From Rhizobium lentis (GTDB lineage Bacteria; Pseudomonadota; Alphaproteobacteria; Rhizobiales; Rhizobiaceae), in NCBI RefSeq assembly GCF_017352135.1, contig NZ_CP071454.1, positions 682,001 through 746,000 of the forward strand: a DNA stretch of 64,000 nt, written 5' to 3'. Both the position numbers and the translations under genes were made by a program. The notes under the pieces are model-generated. The model did no database searches, was not told the DNA's origin, and saw nothing but the letters and a program-made list of their open reading frames with translations. Shown here piece after piece: positions 45,578 through 54,638 of this stretch (position 1 is its first letter; the number at the start of each line of letters is the position of its first letter).

Positions 45578-47005
45578 ATGGATGCGGAGTTTTCCCGCCC
45601 GTCGTCGAGTGTTTGGTGTAGGACGGGTTTGTTCGTGTATAAGTATTCACTGCAGGGTTTGTCGGCCGGAGCCTTGGGCGGAATTGCCGCGCTCCTCTCA
45701 CACGCGGAACGCTTCGCAGCGCAGACCATTCTGCCGGCGCTGATCGCGCTGCCGGCGCTTGTCGCTTCTGCATCCTTGGCCTCGGCGGAAGATCGGGCGC
45801 TTAAGCTGTTCTTTACCCATACGGGCGAGAGAGCCACGATCACCTACAAGCGGGATGGAAAGTTCGATTCTCGGGGCCTTGCCCAGATCAACCGGTTTTT
45901 GCGCGACTGGCGCAGGAACGAGCCAACCCGCATGGATCCGCGGCTGCTCGACCTTGTCTGGGAGGTGTATAAGAAGAGCGGCGGCAAGGACTATATCCAC
46001 GTCGTCTCCGCCTATCGTTCCCCCGCCACCAACAACATGCTCCGCAACCGTTCGCGCAGCACGGGTGTCGCCAAGAAGAGCCAGCACATGCTGGGCAAGG
46101 CGATGGACTTCTACGTTCCCGGCGTGAAGCTTTCGACACTGCGTGCCATTGCCATGCAGATGCAGGTCGGCGGCGTCGGATATTATCCGACCTCCGGATC
46201 GCCCTTCGTGCATCTCGACGTCGGCAACGTCAGAGCCTGGCCCCGCATGTCGCGGCAGGAACTCGCGCGCATCTTCCCGGACGGTAAGACCATGCATCTT
46301 CCGGCCGATGGCCGGCCGCTGCCGGGATATAATCAGGCGGTTGCGAACTACAGGAAGCGCGTCACTTCGACCTCAATAGAGATCGCCAGCACCGCCGGAG
46401 AGGACGAAGAGGTGATAACCTCGACGCCGCCTAGGCGCGACGCCGCAGATAGCAAGCTGGTGACGGCGCTTCTGCCGACGCCGAAAAGCCGGGCATTGAA
46501 TGCGCTGGCACTACAGACAGGCGCCGGCGAGCCGGATGACAAGGACTCCGCTCCGGACCTTGCATCTTTCCAGATTCCGATACCGGCGATGCGCCCGGTA
46601 GCCCCCGCGCAGGATGCGGCCGCAGACGACCGGCTGGTAACTGCGTCGATCGGCCCGATTGATGCCCTTCCGGAGAGACGGCCGCCGGCATTGCCGGCCC
46701 ACGCCCGCTTCCATCCCCTCGTTGCTGCACAGGCGACCTCCCGGCAGGGCGCCGATATGATCGCCTCCCTGCCGATGACCGCATCCTGGGAAGACACAGA
46801 TTTCCTGGGATCGACGTCCGAAGCGGCGCTGATGAAATGGGCGCTGCATTCTCCCGGCGAGGCGATCGGATTGAGCGCGCCTCGCATCTCCCCGCGCACG
46901 ATTCATCGGCAGACGAAGGGCGCAGGATCCGATGATGATGCCGTTTCGGTCGCCGCCACAGGCCCGTTCGATGCCAGCCGGTTTGTGTCGCCCCCGGAGG
47001 GCTGA
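45578..47005 (+). CDS. DUF882 (YcbK/MepK-like) murein peptidase with long variable tail
   Basis: A protein of about 475 residues. A long hydrophobic N-terminus (TILPALIALPALVASASLA) acts as export signal. The domain that follows is of the DUF882 / peptidase M15 type: HVVSAYRSPATNNMLRNRS, SQHMLGKAMDFYVPG (zinc His and Asp) and FVHLDVGNVRAWPR (second His). Such enzymes cut peptidoglycan cross-links. The last 250 residues are of low complexity, rich in Pro, Ala and Asp, and probably unstructured. The start is uncertain: TTG 45569, ATG 45578, or GTG 45635, the last with AGGACGGG upstream. Confidence 0.8.
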   Translation: MDAEFSRPSSSVWCRTGLFVYKYSLQGLSAGALGGIAALLSHAERFAAQTILPALIALPALVASASLASAEDRALKLFFTHTGERATITYKRDGKFDSRGLAQINRFLRDWRRNEPTRMDPRLLDLVWEVYKKSGGKDYIHVVSAYRSPATNNMLRNRSRSTGVAKKSQHMLGKAMDFYVPGVKLSTLRAIAMQMQVGGVGYYPTSGSPFVHLDVGNVRAWPRMSRQELARIFPDGKTMHLPADGRPLPGYNQAVANYRKRVTSTSIEIASTAGEDEEVITSTPPRRDAADSKLVTALLPTPKSRALNALALQTGAGEPDDKDSAPDLASFQIPIPAMRPVAPAQDAAADDRLVTASIGPIDALPERRPPALPAHARFHPLVAAQATSRQGADMIASLPMTASWEDTDFLGSTSEAALMKWALHSPGEAIGLSAPRISPRTIHRQTKGAGSDDDAVSVAATGPFDASRFVSPPEG

Positions 47006-47172
47006 CCGCGATCGTTAGCCTTGATGCGCTGCGTCTGTGACAAAGAGCGCCGGTAAACCGTGATAGAACAGCCTCTGGCAACCGACGGCAAAGAGCCTGA
47101 TACCCACATTGAATGACTGGCGTTCCTCCGGGCTTGGGCGTTTACTGTACCGGTCTGGCGGAGGGGCAAACC

Positions 47173-47499
47173 ATGGCCATGTATCTCACACGCTTCAGCT
47201 ACACGCCCGAAACCTGGGCACGCATGATCGAAAAACCTGAGGATCGCCGGGAGGCGGCCCGCAGCTACATCGAATCCGTGGGCGGCAAACTCCATGGGTT
47301 CTGGTATGCCTTCGGCGAGCATGACGGGTGGAATTTGTGGGAAGCGCCCGACAACGTGTCGATGGCGGCTGTCACGCTTGCGATCGGCGCAGGAGGCGCG
47401 CTCCGCTCTATCGAGACCACTGTCCTTCTCGACGTCGAAGATACGATCCAGGCCTTGGAAAAGGCGAGGTCGATCCGGTACCGCCCACCGGCGGCGTAG
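47173..47499 (+). CDS. GYD-domain protein
   Basis: A 108-residue protein starting MAMYLTRFSYTPETWARMIEKPEDRREAARSYIESVGGKLHGFWYAFGEHDGW, the pattern of the GYD family of small ferredoxin-like proteins, whose role is unknown. The ATG at 47173 has GGAGGGG at a good distance; the frame is open 20 codons upstream. It is a single gene after the DUF882 gene. Confidence 0.78.
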   Translation: MAMYLTRFSYTPETWARMIEKPEDRREAARSYIESVGGKLHGFWYAFGEHDGWNLWEAPDNVSMAAVTLAIGAGGALRSIETTVLLDVEDTIQALEKARSIRYRPPAA

Positions 47500-47625
47500 G
47501 CCCCGGCAACTTCAAAGCGCGTCGCGATCTTTCAGATCCGCTTGCCGACAAGCACAATTTTACCCAAATACCTCAGCAGGAGTTAATCGCCTGAAGCTAG
47601 ATGTAGTGGCTTCATGGAGGATCCG

Positions 47626-48006
47626 ATGATCGCTATCCGTTTCTGCGCTGCTGCTGCCGTCCTCACCTTCGCCGCATCCGGCGCGTTCGGCCAAACCACG
47701 CCTGCCCGGCCTGGGCCGGTGCCCGAGGGCTATGTCACCGTTCAGTCGAGTATTTCGCTATCGTTGCCGTTCGATCAGAACGCGCCGGTGGACGAGCAGG
47801 TCCAGAAGGCCCAGAAGGCACTCTATGACATTGCGTCGCGGAATTGCTCGGTTGTCGTGGAGACGATCGCCGATGATTGCAAGGTCACCGGCGTGACCAA
47901 CAATGTCGATATGCAGCGCGGCAATAATCGCGACGGTTTCATTTCGGTTCGCGGCCAGATCAGCATGGCGATCAAGCTCAAAGCTTCGATGCAGGGGGCG
48001 AAATAG
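47626..48006 (+). CDS. Small secreted protein, unknown function
   Basis: From the ATG at 47626 (GGAGG at 5-6 bases) the protein has 126 residues: a signal peptide (MIAIRFCAAAAVLTFAASGA, cut after FG or FGQ) and a mature part with two Cys (RNCSVVV and DDCKVTGV) that may form a disulfide. Sequence such as GYVTVQSSISLSLPFD and FISVRGQISMAIKLK suggests beta strands. It reminds of UrcA-like small periplasmic proteins, but I do not assign a family. Confidence 0.68.
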   Translation: MIAIRFCAAAAVLTFAASGAFGQTTPARPGPVPEGYVTVQSSISLSLPFDQNAPVDEQVQKAQKALYDIASRNCSVVVETIADDCKVTGVTNNVDMQRGNNRDGFISVRGQISMAIKLKASMQGAK

Positions 48007-48203
48007 CCGGTCGCTAAGGCTGGCGAGCTCGAACGAACCGGCTAACCGGACAGCGGGCATACCCTGTGGCTTGAAGCGTGTAATGCTGCATGAGGCGCCA
48101 TTGCTTTTGTACGCTTCAGCACTAATTAACTGATCATGGTGCCGCAGATTTTGGCCTAGGCACTCTGAGAGGCATTGTCTCCCGCCGCAACGGAGGAGAC
48201 ACG

Positions 48204-48908
48204 ATGTTCCGATCCACCTCACCCCACAACCTGCTCCTGCGCTCGCTCGCGCCTGAGGATCTGCACCGGCTTGCACCTCATCTCGAGATTGTCAGCTTGA
48301 ATTCCGAGGATGTTCTCGTTCAGCCGAACATATCGATCGATTATGCCTACTTTATCGAGAAGGGCATGGCCTCGGTGGTCACGATGACGCCAGCCGGCGG
48401 CAGTCTGGAAATATCGAATATCGGCCGGGAAGGCATGGCGGGTGTCTGCCTTCTCCTCGACCTCGATCAAACGCCTCTGCGCACCTTCGTGCAGATGACC
48501 GGCTCGGCCTTGCGCATCCGGGCCGAGGCTCTGAAGGAGGCAATGGACGAGAGCGGGTCACTGCGCAGGAAACTCCTGCGTTATGCCCATATCGTGATGA
48601 TGCAGACCGCCGAGACGGCTGTCGCGCTCGCCCGCAACACCGTCAATCAGCGCCTTGCCCGTTGGCTGCTCCTCAGCCACGACCGCGCCGACGGCGATGA
48701 AATCCCGATGACCCACGAACGTCTCGCGCTGGCGTTGGGCGTTCGGCGCTCGGGCGTGACCGTGGCAATGGCTGAGCTGGAGGCCGAACACATGATCAAA
48801 TCCCGGCGCGGCAAGATCATCGTGCGTGACCGCGGAAAGCTGATCGATATTGCCGGCGGGAGCTACGGCCGCAGCGAAACCGAGTACCGGCGCGTGGTCA
48901 GCGCTTGA
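48204..48908 (+). CDS. Crp/Fnr-family transcriptional regulator
   Basis: A protein of 234 residues with an N-terminal cyclic-nucleotide-binding-like domain (residues 10-130) and a C-terminal winged helix (EIPMTHERLALALGVRRSGVTVAMAELEAEHMIKSRRGKIIVRDR). There is no Cys cluster for an iron-sulfur centre, so it is not an Fnr sensor of the classical type. Rhizobia have many such regulators with unknown signal. A strong CGGAGGAGA site precedes the ATG. No clear target operon lies next to it. Confidence 0.85.
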   Translation: MFRSTSPHNLLLRSLAPEDLHRLAPHLEIVSLNSEDVLVQPNISIDYAYFIEKGMASVVTMTPAGGSLEISNIGREGMAGVCLLLDLDQTPLRTFVQMTGSALRIRAEALKEAMDESGSLRRKLLRYAHIVMMQTAETAVALARNTVNQRLARWLLLSHDRADGDEIPMTHERLALALGVRRSGVTVAMAELEAEHMIKSRRGKIIVRDRGKLIDIAGGSYGRSETEYRRVVSA

Positions 48909-48930
48909 AAGTCTGAAGCGCGTTTGAAAA

Positions 48931-49013
48931 CCGCGGCACACTTCCGGGCGACATGCACTTTCTTGATGCATCTCGTAGTCCCGGAACCGCAGCACACTTC
49001 CGGGCGACATGCA
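48931..49013. repeat. Two direct copies of a 27-base intergenic word
   Basis: The 27 bases at 48931-48957 recur at 48987-49013 with one difference; the period is 56 bases. The word (CCGCGGCACACTTCCGGGCG and more) is of the kind found between many rhizobial genes. The second copy ends inside the region before the next small gene. Confidence 0.6.
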
Positions 49014-49038
49014 TTCGATTTCGGGAATTGAGGGCGTC

Positions 49039-49239
49039 ATGATCCTATCCCTGATACCACAAGCGCAAAACGCTCTTGATGACGCCGAGCTTGCCCTCTG
49101 CCAGAGGGTCTATGACCACGTCGTTTCGGTTAAACAGATCAAGACTGACGCCGAGCGTGAAGACTTGGCCAGCCGGATCATCCAGTCGTTTCAGCATGGA
49201 GTTAAGGACGAGGAGGCTTTGCTGCGGCTGCTGATGTAA
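49039..49239 (+). CDS. Small helical protein, unknown function
   Basis: From the ATG at 49039 (GAGGGC upstream) the protein has 66 residues, mostly helix-forming and charged (QNALDDAELALCQRVYDHVVSVKQIKTDAEREDLASRIIQSFQHG). It looks like the small conserved rhizobial proteins that occur near stress genes. The frame is open for 10 more codons to 49009, but that part overlaps the direct repeat. No function is assigned. Confidence 0.6.
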   Translation: MILSLIPQAQNALDDAELALCQRVYDHVVSVKQIKTDAEREDLASRIIQSFQHGVKDEEALLRLLM

Positions 49240-49618
49240 CACGCATCAGTAGGTTTTGCGTCTATCCTTATGGTTACTTGCTACCAGAAAGTTCATTGAG
49301 CGTATTTTATGACGGCGATACTTCACTCCGTACGCTGCCGGACAGGAACTATCGAAAACCGATGACGTTATTTGATCCGGATCGCGCAGAGGGAGCCACT
49401 CCTGTCTCCCTGCGCACCCCTTGTATTCTGCGCGATCCACTCCAGCCCCCGCATTAACGAGAACGCGACCCACCGAGAAGCGGACGAGGCGATCTGTCCG
49501 AAACCGTACAGGAACCAAGAAAGCCGGTTACCGTTATGGCATCGGGATTGCGCGGGACCGCACCCGTCATAATGCCACGGATGCTTCCGCTCCCAAGCGA
49601 TCCCGTCCTTTCCAAAAT
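49240..49618. other. Gap without protein gene, possible small RNA
   Basis: About 380 bases upstream of a strong terminator. Open frames are present but either lack a ribosome site or read through the terminator. Since no protein gene ends at that terminator, a small RNA transcribed to the right is possible. The promoter could not be located. Confidence 0.3.
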
Positions 49619-49645
49619 TGCCCCGCTCCGGCGGGGCATTTTTTT
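49619..49645 (+). terminator. Strong rho-independent terminator without obvious upstream gene
   Basis: TGCCCCGC / GCGGGGCA (49619-49626 and 49631-49638) with a 4-nt loop TCCG, followed by seven T (49639-49645). Confidence 0.75.
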
Positions 49646-49685
49646 GGCAGTCGCCAGCTGATCGATCTGCCGTGCCGGCAACGCT

Positions 49686-50546
49686 TCAGGACGAGTTGCG
49701 AAGGAGCTGGCCTATGTAGGCCTGGATTGAGATCGATCCTCGAATTGGATCCTCGGGATATTCCGGACCATCGACGGTAAGCGCCGTCATCCTGGCATAT
49801 GAGCGAGCCGCCGCGACGGAGAAGCCCAAACTGCGATATGCGTTTTCCCAGTTTTCGCGCGGGATCACGTCGACGCGGACAGCCCGGCCAACAGCGGCGG
49901 CGAAGGCAGCGGCAACGTCATTAGCGGAGTACCGTTTCGGCCCCTCGACGGGGTATATGCCGATCTGTTCGATCGGCTCCTGCAGGAGCCGCGCAGCCAC
50001 CCTTCCCAGATCCTCCGGCGCGACCATGGGGAGCTTGAGGTTGGCAGGGAGCATGGTCGATAGCACCCCGTCCCTCTTGATGGACCCCAGCATCGCATCC
50101 CAGTTGCTGTAGTAGTAGGCCGCGCGGACGACACTGGCCGGAATCGGCTGGTTCCTCAGGCCCACCTCCAGTTCGTAAAGGACGTTGAGATCACCGCATT
50201 CCTCGCCCGGCTGCGCGCCCATCGTTGATTGCGCCACCACCTTCTCCAGCCCGGACCCGTCGATCGCCTCGAGCAGGCAGCGGACGGTTTTGCGTTCCTC
50301 CCGATCCGTATCGCTCGAGATGTCAGCGTTCGGGTTCAGTAGGAAAGCCCGCTTCCCATGGCGAAACACCTGGCGCAGCGAGGTTACGTCGTGGACGTCG
50401 GCGAGAGCGACCTCCGCGCCCCGCTGTCGCCATGCGCCCGCCTTCTCAGGGTTTCGAGTGACGATAGTGACCGCTTTGCCCTCGTCGAGCAACGTCTTCG
50501 CCACGGCGGAGCCGACGTGTCCCGTCCCGCCAACGATGATATACAC
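49686..50546 (-). CDS. NmrA-like NAD(P)-binding protein
   Basis: From the GTG at 50546, preceded at 9 bases by AGGAG, the protein has 286 residues, the usual size of the NmrA/QOR2-type group. The Rossmann motif VGGTGHVGSAVAKTLLDEGKAV is at the very N-terminus, followed by VTRNPEKAGAW, which suggests binding of NADP. Later parts (VEGPKRYSANDVAAAFAAAVGR) agree with NmrA-type proteins. They act as redox sensors or reductases. The frame is open upstream to 50627, but without a start site. Confidence 0.8.
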   Translation of the reverse strand: MYIIVGGTGHVGSAVAKTLLDEGKAVTIVTRNPEKAGAWRQRGAEVALADVHDVTSLRQVFRHGKRAFLLNPNADISSDTDREERKTVRCLLEAIDGSGLEKVVAQSTMGAQPGEECGDLNVLYELEVGLRNQPIPASVVRAAYYYSNWDAMLGSIKRDGVLSTMLPANLKLPMVAPEDLGRVAARLLQEPIEQIGIYPVEGPKRYSANDVAAAFAAAVGRAVRVDVIPRENWENAYRSLGFSVAAARSYARMTALTVDGPEYPEDPIRGSISIQAYIGQLLRNSS

Positions 50547-50665
50547 CGGCCATGTCTCCTGCGATGATGCGGGGAATAACACTCCGCTCCTTTCAAAGGT
50601 TCCCTCGCCGTCCCGCCTCAGACGCATTGTCCGCAGTTGATGATTTCTCAGACGGAAGCTTAAGA

Positions 50666-50947
50666 CTAGTGAACGACTGCAATCACGGGAATGCCGGCTT
50701 CCTCTGCCGCGCGAATGAGTGCGGCACGCGCTATGTTAGCCGGGATGTGGCCTTGGATGGCATCCAGGCACGTTTTTACAGCGGCAATATATTGCTGGCC
50801 GTCGTCTGTCGGCCAGCCGATGATCAAGGCGTCGGCCACCTCGCCCAGCGATCGCACCAACCTGTGCTTTTCTTCGCCGCTCATTACCAGCATCAGCGGC
50901 GCGAAATCCTCGCGTCTATTCCAATCCACTATTCCCAATCTCGGCAT
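50666..50947 (-). CDS. DUF982 protein
   Basis: About 93 residues with the DUF982 pattern: strand-forming start, then the central ALIIGWPTDDGQQYIAAVKTCLDAIQG and a closing helix. DUF982 proteins are small and nearly limited to rhizobia and relatives; their role is unknown. The ATG at 50947 has GGTGGG at 9 bases; ATG 50956 and TTG 50971 are other options. Confidence 0.78.
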   Translation of the reverse strand: MPRLGIVDWNRREDFAPLMLVMSGEEKHRLVRSLGEVADALIIGWPTDDGQQYIAAVKTCLDAIQGHIPANIARAALIRAAEEAGIPVIAVVH

Positions 50948-51179
50948 GCTATTCATCCCACCATTGATCAATTTGGCGCGTCGACAGGCGGGTTCTGACT
51001 GAAGTTCAGCGATAACGACGAAACCCTTCCTGACGGTCCTTTCAGGACGGGGAGCATCTAAGTCAGACGAGGCCGAGGAGAAGCCGGACCTAAGTCGGAC
51101 TGGTAAGGCCGGATCCGCACTTCATATATCAATCTTATGGAACCTGCAGGTCCGTGGAGGGGCGGAACAGGAGGAGGAT

Positions 51180-51446
51180 ATGAAGTTCGGCCCCAACAAT
51201 CATGAAGAGCGCTGTTCGGAAGGCCATAGCTCGGCCTCGACCATCGCAACCATATCGGCAACCCTTTCCGCCGATCCCGACATCGATAGCAGCGCCATCG
51301 AGATCAGAATGCTCGGCCCTGTCGTCGTCCTTGAAGGCTACATAACAAAGGCCGCGGACCGCGACAAAGTCATCTCGCTCGCAGCGATGATCGTCGGCTG
51401 GGAAAACGTCCAGGATCGGATGCTGAGCCGCTTTCCTATGCAGTAG
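51180..51446 (+). CDS. BON-domain protein
   Basis: An 88-residue protein. Residues 20-85 form a BON domain (ISATLSADPDIDSSAIEIRMLGPVVVLEGYITKAADRDKVISLAAMIVGWENVQDRM). BON domains bind membranes or other ligands and are often induced under osmotic stress. No signal peptide is seen, so a cytoplasmic form is likely. A strong AGGAGGAT site lies directly before the ATG. Confidence 0.82.
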   Translation: MKFGPNNHEERCSEGHSSASTIATISATLSADPDIDSSAIEIRMLGPVVVLEGYITKAADRDKVISLAAMIVGWENVQDRMLSRFPMQ

Positions 51447-51462
51447 GAAGCGGTTGCGGAGA

Positions 51463-51558
51463 ATGGCCCCCGGCTACCGGTTCTTCATCCTTGCCGATGT
51501 CCGCATCGTCATCGTCGATCGCGATACGCTAACGATCGTCTACATCATCGAGGCCTGA
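51463..51558 (+). pseudogene. Remnant of a DUF1236-type protein C-terminus
   Basis: A 31-codon frame (MAPGYRFFILADVRIVIVDR followed by DTLTIVYIIEA) resembles the end of rhizobial DUF1236 proteins, whose last strands read GYRYF...VIVDPRTRRIV. The rest of such a protein is missing upstream, where the BON gene lies. It may be a gene remnant or, less likely, a very small gene. Confidence 0.4.
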
Positions 51559-51587
51559 ACCGGCAGACGCCCGGCCAGCCGGCAAGC

Positions 51588-52586
51588 CTACTCGCTCTGC
51601 CTGAAGTTGCGGATCCGGTCGAACAGCACCGCCAGCACAATCGCACCGCCGATAAAGGTCCCCTGCCAGAAGGCATTGATGCCGAGCAGGCCGAGGCTGT
51701 TGCGGATTACCTCGATCAGCGCCGCCCCCACCAGGGCGCCGAAAGCGGTGCCGACGCCGCCGGCGAGATTGGCGCCGCCGATGACGGCGGCGGCGATGAC
51801 CTGGAGTTCCATGCCGGCGCCGATATTGGTGGTGACGGCGCCGAGCCAGCCGGTCTGGACGATGCCGGCAATGCCGGCCGAAAGCGCCGAGATCATGTAG
51901 ACGGCGACTTTGATGCGGCGCACGGGAACGCCGGTCAGCGTCGCGGCATGCTCATTGCCGCCGATCGCGAAGACATAGCGGCCGAAGCGCGTCCAGCGCA
52001 GCACGAAGCCGGTCAGAAGCGCCAGGATGACCATATAGAGCACTGGATTGGCGATGCCGAGAAACCAGGCGCCGCCGCCAAGCGCCAGCAGTTGGTCATG
52101 GTCGGGGCCGAACTGGAAGACAACGGTATTGTTCGAGGCGACCATCGCGAGGCTTCGCGCAATCGACAGCATGCCGAGCGTCACCACGAAGGGCGGAAAA
52201 TCGAGATAGGCGATCATCACGCCGTTGAAGGCGCCGACCACTAGCGCCGTGCCGATGGCCGCGGCAATGCCGACCTCGATGCTGTAGCCGGCATTCATGG
52301 TCACCGCGAGCACCATGCTACAGAGGCAGAGCACCGAGCCGACCGAGAGATCGATGCCGCCGGTGATGATGACGAGCGTCATGCCGAGCGCGATAATCGC
52401 GACGAAGGTGACGTTGCGGGTGATGTTGTAGAGGTTCTTCGCCGTCGCAAAGGAGTCAGTCGCGAAGGACAGGAAGATGCAGGCAAGGACGACGGCGATC
52501 AGGACCCAGAAGGTCTGGCTGCCGACAAATTCCGAAAGCCGGCTTCGCTCGCGCTGCGCAATTGTCTGGTCGAGGGTAACTGCCAT
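51588..52586 (-). CDS. CUT2 sugar ABC transporter permease
   Basis: From the ATG at 52586 (AAGAAGG upstream) the protein has 332 residues and about 9 membrane segments with the CUT2 signature [19 protein letters not shown], the [21 protein letters not shown] segment and GGANLAGGVGTAFGA. It forms the channel with the ATPase encoded 34 bases upstream. The binding protein is encoded on the other side of a divergent promoter. The sugar is unknown; the system is of the RbsC/FrcC kind. Confidence 0.88.
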   Translation of the reverse strand: MAVTLDQTIAQRERSRLSEFVGSQTFWVLIAVVLACIFLSFATDSFATAKNLYNITRNVTFVAIIALGMTLVIITGGIDLSVGSVLCLCSMVLAVTMNAGYSIEVGIAAAIGTALVVGAFNGVMIAYLDFPPFVVTLGMLSIARSLAMVASNNTVVFQFGPDHDQLLALGGGAWFLGIANPVLYMVILALLTGFVLRWTRFGRYVFAIGGNEHAATLTGVPVRRIKVAVYMISALSAGIAGIVQTGWLGAVTTNIGAGMELQVIAAAVIGGANLAGGVGTAFGALVGAALIEVIRNSLGLLGINAFWQGTFIGGAIVLAVLFDRIRNFRQSE

Positions 52587-52620
52587 TGCTGACCTTCTTT
52601 TCTGCCCCGTGCAGCGCCGA

Positions 52621-53388
52621 TCAAACCTGTTCGATGGCGCCGGTGATGAGACCCGTGACTTCCTCGGGCGAACTCGCCGCGATCGATTTGTCGGCAACTT
52701 TCCTGCCCCGTCGCATGACGATCACGCGGTCGGCGACGGTAAAGACGTCGGGCATGCGGTGGCTGATCAGCACGACCGCGATGCCCCGATCGCGCAGCTC
52801 GCGGATCAGGTTGAGCACCTCCGCCACCTGGCGCACCGAAATGGCGGCCGTCGGCTCGTCCATCAGCACGATCTTCGCCTCCGACAGCATGGTGCGGGCG
52901 ATCGCCACCGCCTGCCGCTGGCCGCCCGACATCTGCTTGACCAGGTCGCGCGGCCGGGTTTCCGATTTCAGCTCCTTGAAGATCTCGCCGGCCCGTCGGT
53001 ACATCGTCTTGTAGTCGAGCACCTTCAGCGGGCCGATGCCGCGGCGCAGCTCCCGCCCGAGAAAGACGTTGGCCGCCGCCGTCAGATTGTTGCAGAGCGC
53101 CAGGTCCTGGTGGACGATCTCGATGCCGTGCTGGCGGGCCTCGACCGGCCGGTGCATGACGATTTCCTTGCCATCGAGGCGCATCGTACCTTCGCTCGGC
53201 CGGAAGTTGCCGGCGATCATCTTGACCAGCGTGCTCTTGCCGGCGCCGTTATCACCCATGAGGCCGACGACCTGGCCGGCTTCGAGCGAAAACGACACGT
53301 CGTTCACGGCCTGGATGGCGCCGAAGTGTTTTGAAATATTGGTGAGCTCGAGAACCGCTGCCAGCCGACTACCCTCCCCGGAATGCAC
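52621..53388 (-). CDS. CUT2 sugar ABC transporter ATP-binding protein, single-domain type
   Basis: A protein of 255 residues with Walker A GDNGAGKST, signature MSGGQRQAVAIARTML, Walker B VLMDEPTAAIS and the switch His in LISHRMPD. It resembles FrcA and the XylG-type gene at 15038, but is distinct from it. The start is a GTG at 53388 with AAGGCAGG upstream. It is divergent from the epimerase gene and is first in the two-gene unit with the permease. Confidence 0.85.
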   Translation of the reverse strand: MHSGEGSRLAAVLELTNISKHFGAIQAVNDVSFSLEAGQVVGLMGDNGAGKSTLVKMIAGNFRPSEGTMRLDGKEIVMHRPVEARQHGIEIVHQDLALCNNLTAAANVFLGRELRRGIGPLKVLDYKTMYRRAGEIFKELKSETRPRDLVKQMSGGQRQAVAIARTMLSEAKIVLMDEPTAAISVRQVAEVLNLIRELRDRGIAVVLISHRMPDVFTVADRVIVMRRGRKVADKSIAASSPEEVTGLITGAIEQV

Positions 53389-53612
53389 GCCTGCCTTCGC
53401 CGCCGGTTGCCCGGTTGCGGGTCAGACGCCTGCGATCTCGCTTTTGCCGATCTCCTCCCGGACGAGCGATTGGCTTCATTAATGCAAAAGCGTCAGGAAT
53501 CGTCAATCGAATGTCCGCTAAAACGGCCCCCCATCACAAAAATCTATTTAGTACGACAAATACAGATTGACGCGGCAAACGCGCGGATATTAGCTGTTGC
53601 TGGGAGAGAGGT

Positions 53613-54593
53613 ATGCTGATCCTTGTCACCGGGGCTACGGGCAAGGTCGGGCGGCGCTTCATTACTGGGCTGCTTGACGAGCCGGGATTTTCCAAAGCAC
53701 GCATTCGCGCGCTTTGCCATAATCGCGTGCTTGATGAAACCGACCGCGTCAGCGTCGTTAAGGGATCGATCGCCAATAGCGACACCGTCGCAGCCGCGAT
53801 GGAAGGCGTCACCCATGTCCTGCATCTCGCCACCTGCAAGGAAACGCCTGATGACGTGATGGATGTGACGGTCAAGGGCCTCTTCTGGCTGCTCGAAGCC
53901 TTCCGCACGAGCCCGACGGCCAAGCAGTTCATCCTCATCGGCGGCGATGCCGGCATCGGCCATTTCTTCTACCGTCACGAGGGGCCTATCACCGAAGCGA
54001 CGCCGCACCGCGCCTATCCCGGGTGCTACGCGCTCTCCAAGGTTCTGGAAGAGGTGATGCTCGAGCAGTTCGCCGTCCAGTACGGCATCAACACCTGCTG
54101 CCTGCGCGCGCCCTGGATCATGGAGAAGGACGATTTCAAATTCACGCTCTCCTTCGGCGAGGATGTCTTCGGCGGGCCGGACTGGAAGACCCTTGTCCCG
54201 CCGGCCGATGCCGAACGATATGCCCGCGACGGCACGGTGCCGCTGCTGCGCGACGCCGATGGGCGCCCGCTGAAGCGCAATTTCGTCCATGTCGACGATC
54301 TCGTCTCGGCGATTCTGGCGGCGATCGACAATCCCCGCGCCGAGGGCCAGCTCTTCAACATCTCAATGGATCGCCCCGTGGATTATGGCGAAGTCGCCGC
54401 CTATCTCGCCCGCACGCGCGGGCTCGGCTCCATCGACATACCAAGCCAATTCCACTCGAACTGGATGGATAACAGTAAGGCCAAGTTCCTGCTGGGTTGG
54501 CGCCCCATCTACGATCTCGAAAAACTCATCGATTCAGCCTGGGAATACCGGCGTTCAGGGGAGGAGCCTCGTATCGTCTGGTATCCCGGTTGA
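53613..54593 (+). CDS. NAD-dependent sugar epimerase/dehydratase
   Basis: A protein of 326 residues of the extended SDR type: TGATGKVGRRF at the N-terminus, a D-rich second strand, and YALSK as the catalytic Tyr-x3-Lys. A later segment (RNFVHVDDLVSAILAAIDNP) agrees with sugar epimerases. Standing between the two halves of a sugar transporter, it probably acts on the imported sugar or sugar acid; the reaction is not known. The ATG has a GGGAGAG site, and the sugar-binding protein gene follows 45 bases downstream. Confidence 0.82.
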   Translation: MLILVTGATGKVGRRFITGLLDEPGFSKARIRALCHNRVLDETDRVSVVKGSIANSDTVAAAMEGVTHVLHLATCKETPDDVMDVTVKGLFWLLEAFRTSPTAKQFILIGGDAGIGHFFYRHEGPITEATPHRAYPGCYALSKVLEEVMLEQFAVQYGINTCCLRAPWIMEKDDFKFTLSFGEDVFGGPDWKTLVPPADAERYARDGTVPLLRDADGRPLKRNFVHVDDLVSAILAAIDNPRAEGQLFNISMDRPVDYGEVAAYLARTRGLGSIDIPSQFHSNWMDNSKAKFLLGWRPIYDLEKLIDSAWEYRRSGEEPRIVWYPG

Positions 54594-54638
54594 TTACTGG
54601 GCGGGCGATGGCGCCCGTCTTCTCAAAGGGAGGAAGCT

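Noticed and set aside
48931..49013. Possible CRISPR array
   Set aside because: Only two repeats, no further units and no cas genes; the word is a common intergenic repeat.
49421..49780. 119-residue frame in the gap after the small helical protein
   Set aside because: It reads through a strong terminator and has no ribosome site or protein-like pattern.
51588..53388. Second xylose transporter
   Set aside because: Permease and ATPase are of the general CUT2 type, and the associated binding protein lacks the XylF pattern.
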